The notes beneath the pieces are model-generated. The model was not told where the DNA came from. It did no database searches and worked only from the letters and a program-made list of their open reading frames with translations. A program made the translations under genes and the position numbers. This document shows positions 1 to 7,383 of a DNA stretch of 15,231 nt, in pieces; position 1 is the first letter of the stretch, and every line of letters starts with the position of its first letter. The DNA comes from Pseudomonadota bacterium (GTDB taxonomy: Bacteria > Pseudomonadota > Alphaproteobacteria > Rhodobacterales > Rhodobacteraceae): assembly GCA_022573605.1 (NCBI GenBank), contig JACZTQ010000039.1, positions 1 to 15,231 of the forward strand, read 5' to 3'.

Positions 1-44
1 GGCCCGACGTGCTCTCGCTCTGGCGCCGGGCCCCGGAGCCGTAG
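1..44 (+). CDS. Probable C-terminal end of a rightward gene (partial; possibly ribD)
   Basis: Reading from base 3, the plus strand encodes PDVLSLWRRAPEP and a TAG stop at 42-44. The stop sits three bases before a perfect terminator-type hairpin, which is where a gene end is expected. The gene would converge on the polysaccharide export gene at 105-1232. RibD reductase domains in alphaproteobacteria often end in a hydrophobic-Arg-Arg tail, and ribD commonly lies near ribE in this group, so ribD is one candidate. Thirteen residues are too few to identify a family. The reading frame itself is also unproven. Confidence 0.3.
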   Translation, partial: PDVLSLWRRAPEP

Positions 45-46
45 CC

Positions 47-72
47 AAGGGCGGACAATCATGTCCGCCCTT
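47..72. terminator. Perfect hairpin between convergent gene ends
   Basis: Arms at 47-57 and 62-72 are perfect 11-base complements (AAGGGCGGACA and TGTCCGCCCTT) around the loop ATCA. The hairpin lies 3 bases after the putative stop at 44 and about 33 bases beyond the leftward stop at 105, so it could end transcription from both sides. There is no long T tract, only TTGTT to the right. Its core GGGCGGACAATCAT recurs at 7383-7396. Confidence 0.6.
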
Positions 73-77
73 GTTGC

Positions 78-110
78 CGAATCAGCCCCGAATCAGCCCC
101 CGAATCAGAA
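78..110. repeat. Three short tandem copies of CGAATCAG
   Basis: CGAATCAG occurs at 78, 89 and 101, separated by runs of C (periods 11 and 12). The last copy contains the stop codon of the leftward gene (TGA, complement of 105-107). This is probably a slippage-type microrepeat with no evident function. Confidence 0.6.
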
Positions 111-1232
111 CGCGGTCAGCGTCCGGGCCGATCCGCTGAAGGTGACCAGCGGCGCCACCGATTGCAGGATCTTCATCCAGGTGGTGAACGGAGCCGAGGT
201 GACATAGAGCGTGTCGCCGTCGCGCATGATGAACTCGCGGGCCAGGAACATGCCGCCGGGCTGGGTCAGGTCGAGCAGATAGACGATGCGGCGCGGCCCG
301 TCCACCGCCCGGCCCGGCACGACCTTGGCGGCGATCGCGCCGCGCTCGGTGCGGAAGATGAACACGCCGGTCGGATCGGCGGCGGCGTCGATCAGCCCGC
401 CGACCGCGCCGATGGCTTGCTCGGCCGAGAGATCACGCACCGGGAACGGCACCATCGACGGGCGGCCGACCGCTCCCAGGGCGGTGAAGATACGCCGGTC
501 GCGCTCGGCGATCAGGGCGTCGCCGGCGCGCAGCGCCACGTCGTTGGCCGGGTCGTCGTAGAGGTCCTGCACCCAGATCTCCCCGGTGACCGCGCCGCGG
601 CGCAGCTTGAGCCGGATCACCTCGGGATCGTCGATCACGCCGCCGGCCCGCGCCAGCATCGCCAGCAGCCGCTCGGTCGGGCGCTCGATCGGGTAGAGCC
701 CGGGGGTGCGCACCCGGCCCTGAACGCTGACCACGCGGCCCTGCCCGTCGACCGGGAACACATCGACCTGCGGGTTCAGGGTCATCTCCGCCAGCCGCGC
801 CCGGATCGCCTCGCGCAGTTGCGAGAGGGTCCGTCCGGCGGCGCGGATCAGCCCGATATAGGGCACGAAGATGAAACCCCTCTCGTCGACCTTGACATGG
901 GGCAGCGGGGTCGCGCCGATGCCTTGCGGGTTCAGCAGCCCCTGGTCGATGTTTTCCCACACGGTGATCGCCATTACGTCGCCGGGGGCGACGGTGGCGG
1001 TGTTCTCGGTGCGGGCGTCGATGAAGGCGCGGCTGAAGCCCGAGCGCTCGTCGATCCGGGTCGCGGTGGTGACGGCGGGGGTGACCCGGACCACCTCGAA
1101 GGGCAGATCCGGCGCCGCCGCCGAGGTGATCTCGCCGTAATCGGGACCGCTGCGCGGCAGGGCGCAGGCGCCAAGGCTCAGGAGCAGTCCGGCGGCGAAC
1201 CAGAGGCGGGTAAAACCGGCGGGCGGGACCAT
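105..1232 (-). CDS. Polysaccharide export outer-membrane lipoprotein (Wza/KpsD type, SLBB domains)
   Basis: This 375-residue protein begins with a lipoprotein signal: a hydrophobic stretch at residues 8-20 and the lipobox LGAC with the lipidated Cys at 23. A Poly_export domain follows at about 78-160 (VAPGDVMAITVWE, then VDERGFIFVPYIG and LNPQVDVF). Soluble ligand-binding beta-grasp (SLBB) segments lie at about 165-240 (VSVQGRVRTPGLYPI) and 247-345. Proteins of this family form the outer-membrane channel through which capsule or exopolysaccharide leaves the cell. The start ATG at 1232 is preceded by GAGGAG seven bases upstream. The gene lies 54 bases downstream of the KpsS-like gene on the same strand, presumably in one transcript. 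The product sugar cannot be told from the sequence, and no matching Wzc/KpsE or ABC exporter is present here. Confidence 0.9.
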   Translation of the reverse strand: MVPPAGFTRLWFAAGLLLSLGACALPRSGPDYGEITSAAAPDLPFEVVRVTPAVTTATRIDERSGFSRAFIDARTENTATVAPGDVMAITVWENIDQGLLNPQGIGATPLPHVKVDERGFIFVPYIGLIRAAGRTLSQLREAIRARLAEMTLNPQVDVFPVDGQGRVVSVQGRVRTPGLYPIERPTERLLAMLARAGGVIDDPEVIRLKLRRGAVTGEIWVQDLYDDPANDVALRAGDALIAERDRRIFTALGAVGRPSMVPFPVRDLSAEQAIGAVGGLIDAAADPTGVFIFRTERGAIAAKVVPGRAVDGPRRIVYLLDLTQPGGMFLAREFIMRDGDTLYVTSAPFTTWMKILQSVAPLVTFSGSARTLTAF

Positions 1233-1286
1233 CGCGGCACTCCTCGTTCTAGGGATGGCTTTGCGGAGACAATGGTCCGGGCGCCA

Positions 1287-2648
1287 TCAGACGGCGACCG
1301 GGTGGGGTTGCGCTACCTCCCGCATTTCGGCGCGGGCAAGTGGGCGGGAGGCCGCGAGGGGCGCCACCGGAGGGGTGGCCGGAGCGTCAGCCGGGGCGGC
1401 CGCCAGAACCCGGTCGTAGGCATCGACGGGTGACAGCATCGCCGCCGGCAAGGTCTCGAGCAGGGCGGTGATACCGGGCCGGGAGTAGAACGAGCCGATG
1501 AGTTGCGAGGTCTCCGCCAGGAACCGGCGGAATTGCCAGTATGCCTGCTGGTCGGGACGACGCGGACCGGCAAAGAAGGCGGCCAGTGACTGGTTCGAGA
1601 CCAACCCGGGCTTGGCGTAGACCGCACGCCCCAGCGCCGCCACCGGCAGCCCGCGCCACAGCGCCTGCTGCGCCGCCGTCGAGTTGACGGTGACCGCCGA
1701 GCGGGCGCCGTCGAGCAGCGCCGTCAGGGTCGGCCCGCCGTCGATGAACAGCACCCGCTGGTCTACCCCCAGCCGCGAAGCGGTGGCCGCGATGACCCGG
1801 CCGAGCCGCTCGCGCCCGTCCTCGAACGGGTGCGACTTGAAGACCAGAAAATCGTCCCGCGCCGCCCCGCGCGCGAAGGCGCCGATGCAGTCCGCGACGA
1901 ACTGCGCCGAGTTGCGATAGTCGGAATGGGCCTGCATCGAGGCGTCGAACGAGAGTTGCAGCAGCGCCAGGTGATAGCTGCGCCCGCTGGCCAGCAGCCG
2001 CCGGGCCCGCAGACCCTGCACCACGTGGCGCAGCGGCAGCCCGGCGAGGCGCCGCAGATAGTGCCCCAACTCGCGCCACAGCGTCAGCTCGCGGCGGCTG
2101 CGGTGGCGGCCGTAGCGGCGCGAGGGCAGCAGCAGGCGAAGATGGTAGAGCGCCGAGTGCCAGAGGTGCGGCCGGTGCGTGCCCCAGCCGTCATGGCGCC
2201 CCCCGGACGGCGGCGCGGCACGGCCGACGGCCCCGGCCATGCGGGCCAGCGAAATCCCGTGCAGCGGCGAGTTGCCGTTGTTGCCCCAGCGCTCGTAGGT
2301 GACCCGGTGGGGGCGCAGATAGCCCTCCTCCAGGCAGTGGCAGAGAACCCCGCGCGGCCGCGCCACCTCGATCGCCCCTGCATGTTCCGGCCGGCTGTCG
2401 CCGTAGAGCACGATATCGGTGACCCGGTGGATTTCAAGCTGGTGGGCGAGCCAGTCCGGATAGGCGCCCGGCGGCCCGAGGTAGCGCTCGAGCGGCCCGG
2501 CGCCGGCCCATTCGGCCTCGTCGCCCGGGTTGAAGGCGATGCGCCGCACCCCGGCCCCGGCGGCGGCCAGCCGGGCGGCGAGGCGCCGGAAGAGCGGCCC
2601 GTGCGGCCCCTGCAGGAAGAGGAAGACACGCCCGGCCGCATTGTCCAT
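1287..2648 (-). CDS. KpsS-like capsule polysaccharide biosynthesis/export protein
   Basis: A protein of about 453 residues resembling KpsS of group 2 capsule systems. KpsS and KpsC are known beta-Kdo transferases that build the lipid-linked Kdo primer for capsule. Visible motifs are FLQGPHGPLF near the N-terminus (9-20), FNPGDEAEW (39-47), YGDSRPEHAGAI (82-93), EEGYLRPHRVTYER (107-120), FKSHPFEDG (about 269-277) and TVNSTAAQQALWRGLPV (about 319-335). The last two match the conserved C-terminal half of the family. The C-terminus is a Pro/Ala-rich tail. The reading frame stays open far upstream to 3695, but the ATG at 2648 has GGAG five bases before it and is followed directly by the family's N-terminal motif. 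An in-frame ATG at 2690 would add 14 residues without a better ribosome site. No KpsC partner or ABC transporter is in the window. Confidence 0.85.
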   Translation of the reverse strand: MDNAAGRVFLFLQGPHGPLFRRLAARLAAAGAGVRRIAFNPGDEAEWAGAGPLERYLGPPGAYPDWLAHQLEIHRVTDIVLYGDSRPEHAGAIEVARPRGVLCHCLEEGYLRPHRVTYERWGNNGNSPLHGISLARMAGAVGRAAPPSGGRHDGWGTHRPHLWHSALYHLRLLLPSRRYGRHRSRRELTLWRELGHYLRRLAGLPLRHVVQGLRARRLLASGRSYHLALLQLSFDASMQAHSDYRNSAQFVADCIGAFARGAARDDFLVFKSHPFEDGRERLGRVIAATASRLGVDQRVLFIDGGPTLTALLDGARSAVTVNSTAAQQALWRGLPVAALGRAVYAKPGLVSNQSLAAFFAGPRRPDQQAYWQFRRFLAETSQLIGSFYSRPGITALLETLPAAMLSPVDAYDRVLAAAPADAPATPPVAPLAASRPLARAEMREVAQPHPVAV

Positions 2649-3059
2649 CGCTGCTCCGGCCCCCTTGCCGATTCTCGTGCCGTTAACCATGTCCGGCCCA
2701 TCGTCGAGGGCTACCATGGCGCCGGTTAACGAAGTGCTTACGAGTGGCGTGCGGCGGCGCGACCCAATCCGCGTGGGGTTTTGCCCGTGACAAAATCCGC
2801 TTTGCGGATTTCCGGCGCCGCCCCCCGCCCCTCCTCCCCGCCCAACCACCGATGGTACCGGGGCATGATCGGTGGTTGGGCGGGGAGGAGGGGCGGGGGG
2901 CGGAGCGCGCCCAAAAGATGCGGAGCAGCTTTTGGAACAGGCGCAAAACCCGCCGTGAGGCGGTATTACCGCGCAGGCGGGCGCAGACGCCTTGCCCGCC
3001 CGCCCGGCATTCTGTATCGCTGGCCGCAGCGAAACCCGAGGCCAGCCGAGGACACCGGC
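2649..3059. other. Divergent intergenic region between the capsule gene and ribE
   Basis: This stretch of 411 bases must hold promoters for both directions, but no convincing -35/-10 pair was recognised. It is dominated by the compound inverted repeat at 2776-2951. Just right of that, 2960-2972 reads GCGGTATTACCGC, a 13-base palindrome. No FMN riboswitch (RFN element) pattern was recognised upstream of ribE. The rest is GC-rich with no credible gene. Confidence 0.6.
2776..2951. repeat. Compound palindromic element with a perfect 36-bp core
   Basis: The core arms at 2818-2853 and 2868-2903 are exact 36-base reverse complements around a 14-base loop (2854-2867). Outside the core, the symmetry continues imperfectly: GGGTTTTGC at 2776-2784 mirrors GCAAAACCC at 2943-2951. 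Each outer arm carries its own small hairpin, AAATCCGC-TTT-GCGGATTT at 2793-2811 on the left and CCAAAAG/CTTTTGG at 2911-2935 on the right. The whole could fold as a long stem with two side hairpins. A dispersed repeat or MITE-like unit is more likely than a simple terminator, because it lies between divergent genes. Confidence 0.85.
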
Positions 3060-3662
3060 ATGTTCACCGGAATCATCCGCGAGGTCGGCACCCTGCTCAG
3101 CCGCAGGGAAGCCGGCGACACCTATCTGCGCATCGCCTGCCGGCGGGCGCCGGAGACGATCGAGACCGGCGCCTCGATCGCCTGCAACGGCATCTGCCTG
3201 ACGGTGATGGAGACCGGGACCGAAGACGGCCGGAACTGGTTCGAGGCCGCCGCCTCGGCCGAGACCAAGGACAAGACCACGCTGGGCGCCTGGCAGCCGG
3301 GCCAGCGGATCAACCTGGAACCGGCGTTGCGGCTGGGCGACGAGCTTGGCGGCCACATTGTCTCGGGCCATATCGACGGGGTCGGCGAGATCACCGCGAT
3401 CCGGGCCGAGGGCGACAGCCACCGCCTGAGCCTGCGCGCGCCCGACGCGCTGGCCAGGTTCATCGCTTCCAAGGGCTCGGTCTGCATCGACGGCATCTCG
3501 CTGACCGTCAACGAGGTCGACGGGCCGGCCTTCGGGGTCAACATCATCCCCCACACCTGGTCGGTCACCAGCCTTGCCGGGGCGGAACCGGGCGGGCAGG
3601 TCAATCTGGAAATCGATCTGCTGGCGCGGTATGTCGCCCGCCTGAACGAAATGGCGGGCTGA
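3060..3662 (+). CDS. ribE: Riboflavin synthase alpha chain
   Basis: The enzyme dismutates two molecules of 6,7-dimethyl-8-ribityllumazine into riboflavin, the last step of the pathway, in the cytoplasm. The 200-residue protein has the hallmark N-terminus MFTGI and two homologous beta-barrel repeats. The first covers about 1-97, with SIACNGICLTV at 39-49. The second covers about 98-190, with GGHIVSGHIDGVGEI at 97-111 and SVCIDGISLTV at 140-150. Length is typical of the family (about 200). The ATG at 3060 is preceded by GAGG eight bases upstream and gives the canonical N-terminus. It is the first gene of a ribE-ribBX-ribH-nusB cluster. No ribD lies directly upstream. Confidence 0.95.
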   Translation: MFTGIIREVGTLLSRREAGDTYLRIACRRAPETIETGASIACNGICLTVMETGTEDGRNWFEAAASAETKDKTTLGAWQPGQRINLEPALRLGDELGGHIVSGHIDGVGEITAIRAEGDSHRLSLRAPDALARFIASKGSVCIDGISLTVNEVDGPAFGVNIIPHTWSVTSLAGAEPGGQVNLEIDLLARYVARLNEMAG

Positions 3663-3723
3663 TTCGCCGCCGGTTTTCCCGCTACAAGCCGACACCCCGA
3701 TTCCCCTCCGTGCGGAGCCACCG

Positions 3724-4842
3724 ATGAGCGAGAGCCACTACAAGGACTACATCTCCAAGGTCTCCGAGATCATCGAGGAGGCGCGCAACGGGCGCATGTT
3801 CATCCTGATCGACCACGAGGACCGCGAGAACGAGGGCGACCTGGTGATCCCGGCCCAGATGGCGACCCCGGATGCGGTCAACTTCATGGCCACCCACGGC
3901 CGCGGGCTGATCTGCCTGGCGATGGAAGCGGCCCGGCTCGACGCGCTCGGCCTGCCGATGATGGCGCCGACCAACCAATCGCGCCACGAGACCGCCTTCA
4001 CCGTCTCGATCGAGGCCCGCGAGGGCGTCACCACCGGTATTTCGGCGCATGACCGGGCGCGCACCGTCGCGGTCGCCATCGACCCCCAGTCCGGCCCGGC
4101 CGATATCGCCACGCCGGGGCATGTGTTCCCGCTGCGTGCCCGCGAGGGCGGGGTGCTGATGCGGGCCGGGCATACCGAGGCCGCGGTCGATATCGCCCGG
4201 CTCGCCGGCCTGGCCCCGGCGGGCGTAATCTGCGAGGTGATGAACGACGACGGCACCATGGCCCGGCTGCCCGACCTGGTCGCCTTCGCCCAGCGCCACA
4301 ACCTGAAGATCGGCACCATCACCGACCTGATCGCCTATCGCCGCCGCCACGACAACCTGGTACGCGAGACCGCGATGCAGACCATCACCTCGACCATCGG
4401 CGGCGAGTGGGGCATCCGCATCTTCCAGGATCAGCCCGAGGGCGCCGAGCATATCGCGCTGGTCAAGGGCGACATCGGCGACGGCCCGCCGGTGCTGGTG
4501 CGGATGCATGTCATCGACCCGCTGGAAGACCTTCTGGCGCTGAACCCGGATCGCTGGCAGCAGGTGCCCGATGCGATGGCGGTGATCGCCGCCGAGGGGC
4601 GCGGCGCCATCGTATTGCTGCGCGACATGTCGCCGAACGCGCTCTCGGCCAAGCTGAGTGGCACCGCCGGCGTCTCGCCGAAGGAGCTTCGGCAATACGG
4701 GGTGGGGGCACAGATTCTCGGCGCGCTGGGGGTTTCGGAGATGATCATGCTGACCAATTCGCCGGCCCCCAAGGTGGTCGGGCTGGAGGGCTACGGCATC
4801 ACCATCGTCGGCACAAGGCCGATCCCGAAGCGCGGAGGTTGA
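3724..4842 (+). CDS. ribBX: RibBX: 3,4-dihydroxy-2-butanone 4-phosphate synthase fused to a degenerate GTP cyclohydrolase II-like domain
   Basis: The N-terminal RibB domain (about 10-208) makes 3,4-dihydroxy-2-butanone 4-phosphate from ribulose 5-phosphate. It carries DHEDRENEGD at 30-39, FTVSIEAREGVTTGISAHDR at 92-111, GHVFPLRAREGGVLMRAGHTEA at 132-153 (His150) and Glu171 in GVICEVMNDDGTMAR. The C-terminal part (about 215-372) is colinear with RibA, for example YGVGAQILGALGV and VGLEGYGITIVGTRPI. However, the zinc-ligand cysteines and the RQEGRGIGL segment of true GTP cyclohydrolase II are replaced by VIDPLEDLLALNP and RDMSPNALSAKL. This matches the RibBX variant described in Proteobacteria, whose X domain has no known activity. 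A GGAG site precedes the ATG at 3724. The gene starts 61 bases after ribE and ends one base before ribH. Confidence 0.93.
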   Translation: MSESHYKDYISKVSEIIEEARNGRMFILIDHEDRENEGDLVIPAQMATPDAVNFMATHGRGLICLAMEAARLDALGLPMMAPTNQSRHETAFTVSIEAREGVTTGISAHDRARTVAVAIDPQSGPADIATPGHVFPLRAREGGVLMRAGHTEAAVDIARLAGLAPAGVICEVMNDDGTMARLPDLVAFAQRHNLKIGTITDLIAYRRRHDNLVRETAMQTITSTIGGEWGIRIFQDQPEGAEHIALVKGDIGDGPPVLVRMHVIDPLEDLLALNPDRWQQVPDAMAVIAAEGRGAIVLLRDMSPNALSAKLSGTAGVSPKELRQYGVGAQILGALGVSEMIMLTNSPAPKVVGLEGYGITIVGTRPIPKRGG

Positions 4843-4843
4843 G

Positions 4844-5389
4844 ATGGCTTCGCCCCCAAAACCCGGCCCGAAACCCGGCGCCCCGGCCCTGCCCGCGCTG
4901 GCCCCGGCGCCGAGGGTGCTGATCGTCGCCGCGCCGTTCTACCGCGAGATCGCCGACGGGCTGATCGCCGGGGCGCGCGCGGTGCTGGACGCGGCCGGCG
5001 CCAGGCACGAGCTGGTCGAGGTGCCCGGCGCGCTGGAGCTCCCGGTGGCGATCCGGCTGGCCGCGGAGGCCGGCTCCTGGGAGGGCTATGTGGCGCTGGG
5101 CTGCGTGATCCGCGGCGAGACCAGCCATTACGAATCGGTGTGCAGCAATTCGGCGCGCGGGCTGATGGGGCTCGGGGTCGAGCGCGGACTGGCCATCGGC
5201 AACGGCATCCTGACCTGCGAGACCATGGCCCAGGCCGAGCTCCGGGCCGATCCGGGCGCGATGGACAAGGGCGGTGGTGCGGCGGCGGCGGCGCTGCATC
5301 TGATCGCGCTGGCCCGGCGATTCCGGACCATGCCCGGCGACGCCGACATCCTGCTGGCCGCCGGCGCCGACCAGCCCGGGACCGGGTGA
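4844..5389 (+). CDS. ribH: 6,7-dimethyl-8-ribityllumazine synthase
   Basis: Lumazine synthase condenses the RibB product with 5-amino-6-ribitylaminouracil, feeding RibE. In the 181-residue protein, PFY at 31-33 and EVPGALELPVAI at 59-70 are substrate-site motifs. GCVIRGETSHYE (86-97) contains the expected catalytic His95, and GNGILTCETMAQAELRA (119-135) and DKGGGAAAAALHLIAL complete the family pattern. The first 22 residues are an Ala/Pro-rich extension, absent from short family members. A C-terminal tail of about 20 residues, from RTMPGDAD, is also extra. The start ATG is one base after the ribBX stop (TGA-G-ATG), with GGAGG inside the end of ribBX, so the two are probably translationally coupled. 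Confidence 0.95.
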   Translation: MASPPKPGPKPGAPALPALAPAPRVLIVAAPFYREIADGLIAGARAVLDAAGARHELVEVPGALELPVAIRLAAEAGSWEGYVALGCVIRGETSHYESVCSNSARGLMGLGVERGLAIGNGILTCETMAQAELRADPGAMDKGGGAAAAALHLIALARRFRTMPGDADILLAAGADQPGTG

Positions 5390-5390
5390 G

Positions 5391-5873
5391 ATGGCCTCGA
5401 AGGCCCATGCGGAGGCCCGGCTGGCCCGTTCCGCCGCCCGGCTGGCGGCGGTGCAGGCGCTCTACCAGATCGAGCTGACCGGCACCGGCTGGCAAATCGT
5501 GCGGCGCGAATTCGAGGACCATCGCCTCGGCGCCGAGATCGAGGGCGTGCAGTACCGCGAGGCGGATATCGATTTGTTCCGGGACCTTCTGGAAGGCGTC
5601 GTCGCCCGCCAGGCGGCGATCGACCAGCTCACCGACCGGGCGCTGGTGGAAAAATGGCCGCTGGGCCGGATCGACGCCACCCTGCGCGCCGTGTTCCGCG
5701 CCGCCGGTTACGAGCTGATCGCCCGCCCCGACATTCCGCCCAAGGTGAGCATAGGGGAATATGTCGATGTAACAAAAGCATTTTTCTCCGCCGGAAAGGA
5801 AGCCAAGTTTGTCAACGCGGTGCTCGACCACATGGCCCACGAGGTGCGCGGCGAGGAGATGACGCGGCGCTGA
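5391..5873 (+). CDS. nusB: Transcription antitermination factor NusB
   Basis: NusB binds boxA RNA together with S10 (NusE) and keeps RNA polymerase processive through rRNA operons. The 160-residue all-helical protein shows the family start ARLAAVQALYQIELTG (16-31), the central DLFRDLLEGVVARQAAIDQL and the signature LRAVFRAAGYELIARPDIPPKVSIGEYV, then FFSAGKEAKFVNAVLD near the C-terminus. The start repeats the TGA-G-ATG junction seen between ribBX and ribH. ribH-nusB linkage is widespread in bacteria, which supports the call. Confidence 0.95.
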   Translation: MASKAHAEARLARSAARLAAVQALYQIELTGTGWQIVRREFEDHRLGAEIEGVQYREADIDLFRDLLEGVVARQAAIDQLTDRALVEKWPLGRIDATLRAVFRAAGYELIARPDIPPKVSIGEYVDVTKAFFSAGKEAKFVNAVLDHMAHEVRGEEMTRR

Positions 5874-5961
5874 GCCCGCCGCCAGGCGGCTGACGACCGG
5901 CATCCCCTTTGACGGCTTTTTCACCTTTGACTGGACCGCCGCCGCCCCTACCCTACCCACC

Positions 5962-7347
5962 ATGCCGTTCATACCGCCCCGAATCGCCCCGCCGACGCGC
6001 CAGCTGTCCTTGCTCGAGACGCTGCGGGCGGCCCGGCGCAACGTGCTCGAGATCATCCCGGGGCTGTCCTATGTCCAGCCGATGGTGTCCGGGCGGCTCG
6101 GCAGCCGCTGGCACATGGTGCAGGATCCCGGCGCGTTGCGGCGCATCTTCCTCGACAACGCCGCCAACTATCCGAAATCCGAGGTCATGCTGCGGATGCT
6201 GCGCCCGGCGGTGGGCGACAGCCTGTTCACCTCCGAGGGCGACGCCTGGCGCTGGCAGCGCCGCACCGTCGCGCCGGTGTTCGCGCCGCGCAACGTGGCG
6301 GCGCTGGCGCCGGTGATGACGGCCACCGCGGAGCGCACGGCACAACGCCTGGCGCGGAGCGCCGCCCGGCCCGGAATGGTCACCGAGATGGTGAGCGAGA
6401 TGTTCACGGCAACCTTCGAGGTGATCTGCGACGTGGCGCTCTCGGGCCGCGAGCACTTCGACGCCAAGCTCTACGGCCAGGCCATCATCCGCTATATGGC
6501 GACCGTGGGCCGGGCCTCGGTGCTCGATTTCCTGCAGGTCCCGAACTGGATGCCGCGGCCCGGAGCGGTGCTGGGCCGAGGCTCGGTCCGGACCATGCAC
6601 GCCATGGTCGCGCGCGCCATCGAGGAGCGGCGCCGATCCGTCTCTGTGCGGGGGGCCGGGGGAGCAACCCGGGCCACCGACGACCTGCTCGACCACATGC
6701 TCAAGGCCGAGGATGCCGAGACCGGCCGGCGCATGACGCCCGAGGAACTGCTGCACAACATGCAGTTCTTCATCGTCGGCGGGCACGAGACCACCGCCCT
6801 GACCCTGTCCTGGGCGCTGCTGCTGCTGGCCGGCGATCCCGAGGTGCAGGAGCAGGCCCGGGCCGAGGCCCGCGCCGCGCTCGGCGACGCCCCGGCCGGC
6901 GCCGAACACATCGCGCTGACGCCCCATGTGGGTCGGGTGATCGAGGAGACGATGCGGCTCTACCCGCCGGTCGGTCTGCTGGCCCGCAACGTGCTGCGTC
7001 CCGACTTGCTCGCCGGGCGCCGGATCATGCCCAAGGACACGCTTTTCCTGCCGATCTTCGCCCTGCACCGGCACCGCATGTGGTGGGACGATCCGGATAC
7101 CTTCGATCCCGGCAATTTCGCACCGGAGAAGGTTGCCGCGCGGGACCGCTACGTCTATCTGCCGTTCGGGGCCGGACCGCGGGTCTGCGTTGGCGCGAAC
7201 TTCGCCATGATGCAGGCCCACATCATCCTCGCCACCCTGCTGGCCCGGTTCCGCTTCGCCCCCGGCGACGGCCCGCCGCCGGTGCCGACGATGTCGATGA
7301 CGGTGCGGCCCGAGGGCGGCGTGAGGCTTTCGGTCACGCCCCTTTGA
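5962..7347 (+). CDS. Cytochrome P450
   Basis: A 461-residue soluble haem monooxygenase. All P450 landmarks are present: C-helix WRWQR (96-100), I-helix oxygen-activation motif GGHETTA (273-279), K-helix ExxR (Glu329 and Arg332 in EETMRLYPP) and the haem loop FGAGPRVCVG (402-411) with the axial thiolate Cys409. The overall style (LLHNMQFFIVGGHETTA, FDPGNFAPE) resembles bacterial CYP4/CYP102-like class E enzymes. No reductase or ferredoxin domain is fused and none lies nearby, so it needs redox partners encoded elsewhere. No Shine-Dalgarno is evident before the ATG at 5962. A weak promoter-like TTGACT (5927) to TACCCT (5949) would give an almost leaderless mRNA. The substrate cannot be inferred. 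The gene lies 88 bases after nusB and may be transcribed separately. Confidence 0.93.
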   Translation: MPFIPPRIAPPTRQLSLLETLRAARRNVLEIIPGLSYVQPMVSGRLGSRWHMVQDPGALRRIFLDNAANYPKSEVMLRMLRPAVGDSLFTSEGDAWRWQRRTVAPVFAPRNVAALAPVMTATAERTAQRLARSAARPGMVTEMVSEMFTATFEVICDVALSGREHFDAKLYGQAIIRYMATVGRASVLDFLQVPNWMPRPGAVLGRGSVRTMHAMVARAIEERRRSVSVRGAGGATRATDDLLDHMLKAEDAETGRRMTPEELLHNMQFFIVGGHETTALTLSWALLLLAGDPEVQEQARAEARAALGDAPAGAEHIALTPHVGRVIEETMRLYPPVGLLARNVLRPDLLAGRRIMPKDTLFLPIFALHRHRMWWDDPDTFDPGNFAPEKVAARDRYVYLPFGAGPRVCVGANFAMMQAHIILATLLARFRFAPGDGPPPVPTMSMTVRPEGGVRLSVTPL

Positions 7348-7383
7348 CGCGGCTGGATGGCGCTGCATCCGGCGGGAGCGACG

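Noticed and set aside
162..1433. 423-codon rightward frame opposite the polysaccharide export gene
   Set aside because: It is the antisense shadow of a well-identified gene, with low-complexity Gly/Arg/Asp-rich content.
2683..2946. A leftward 87-codon frame starting in the palindromic element
   Set aside because: Its sequence is mostly translated inverted repeat, it has no family resemblance and it overlaps the start of the KpsS-like gene.
2952..3059. FMN riboswitch upstream of ribE
   Set aside because: The conserved RFN segments were not recognised in this leader.
1287..3695. An 802-codon leftward frame extending the KpsS-like gene through the palindrome and antisense to ribE
   Set aside because: The part upstream of 2648 is antisense to riboflavin synthase and runs through an inverted repeat. 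The family N-terminus and a good ribosome site are at 2648.
5880..5961. CCTTTGAC direct repeat (5906-5913 and 5924-5931) as a regulator site
   Set aside because: Two 8-base copies in 26 bases could arise by chance. It was kept only as part of the weak promoter comment for the P450 gene.
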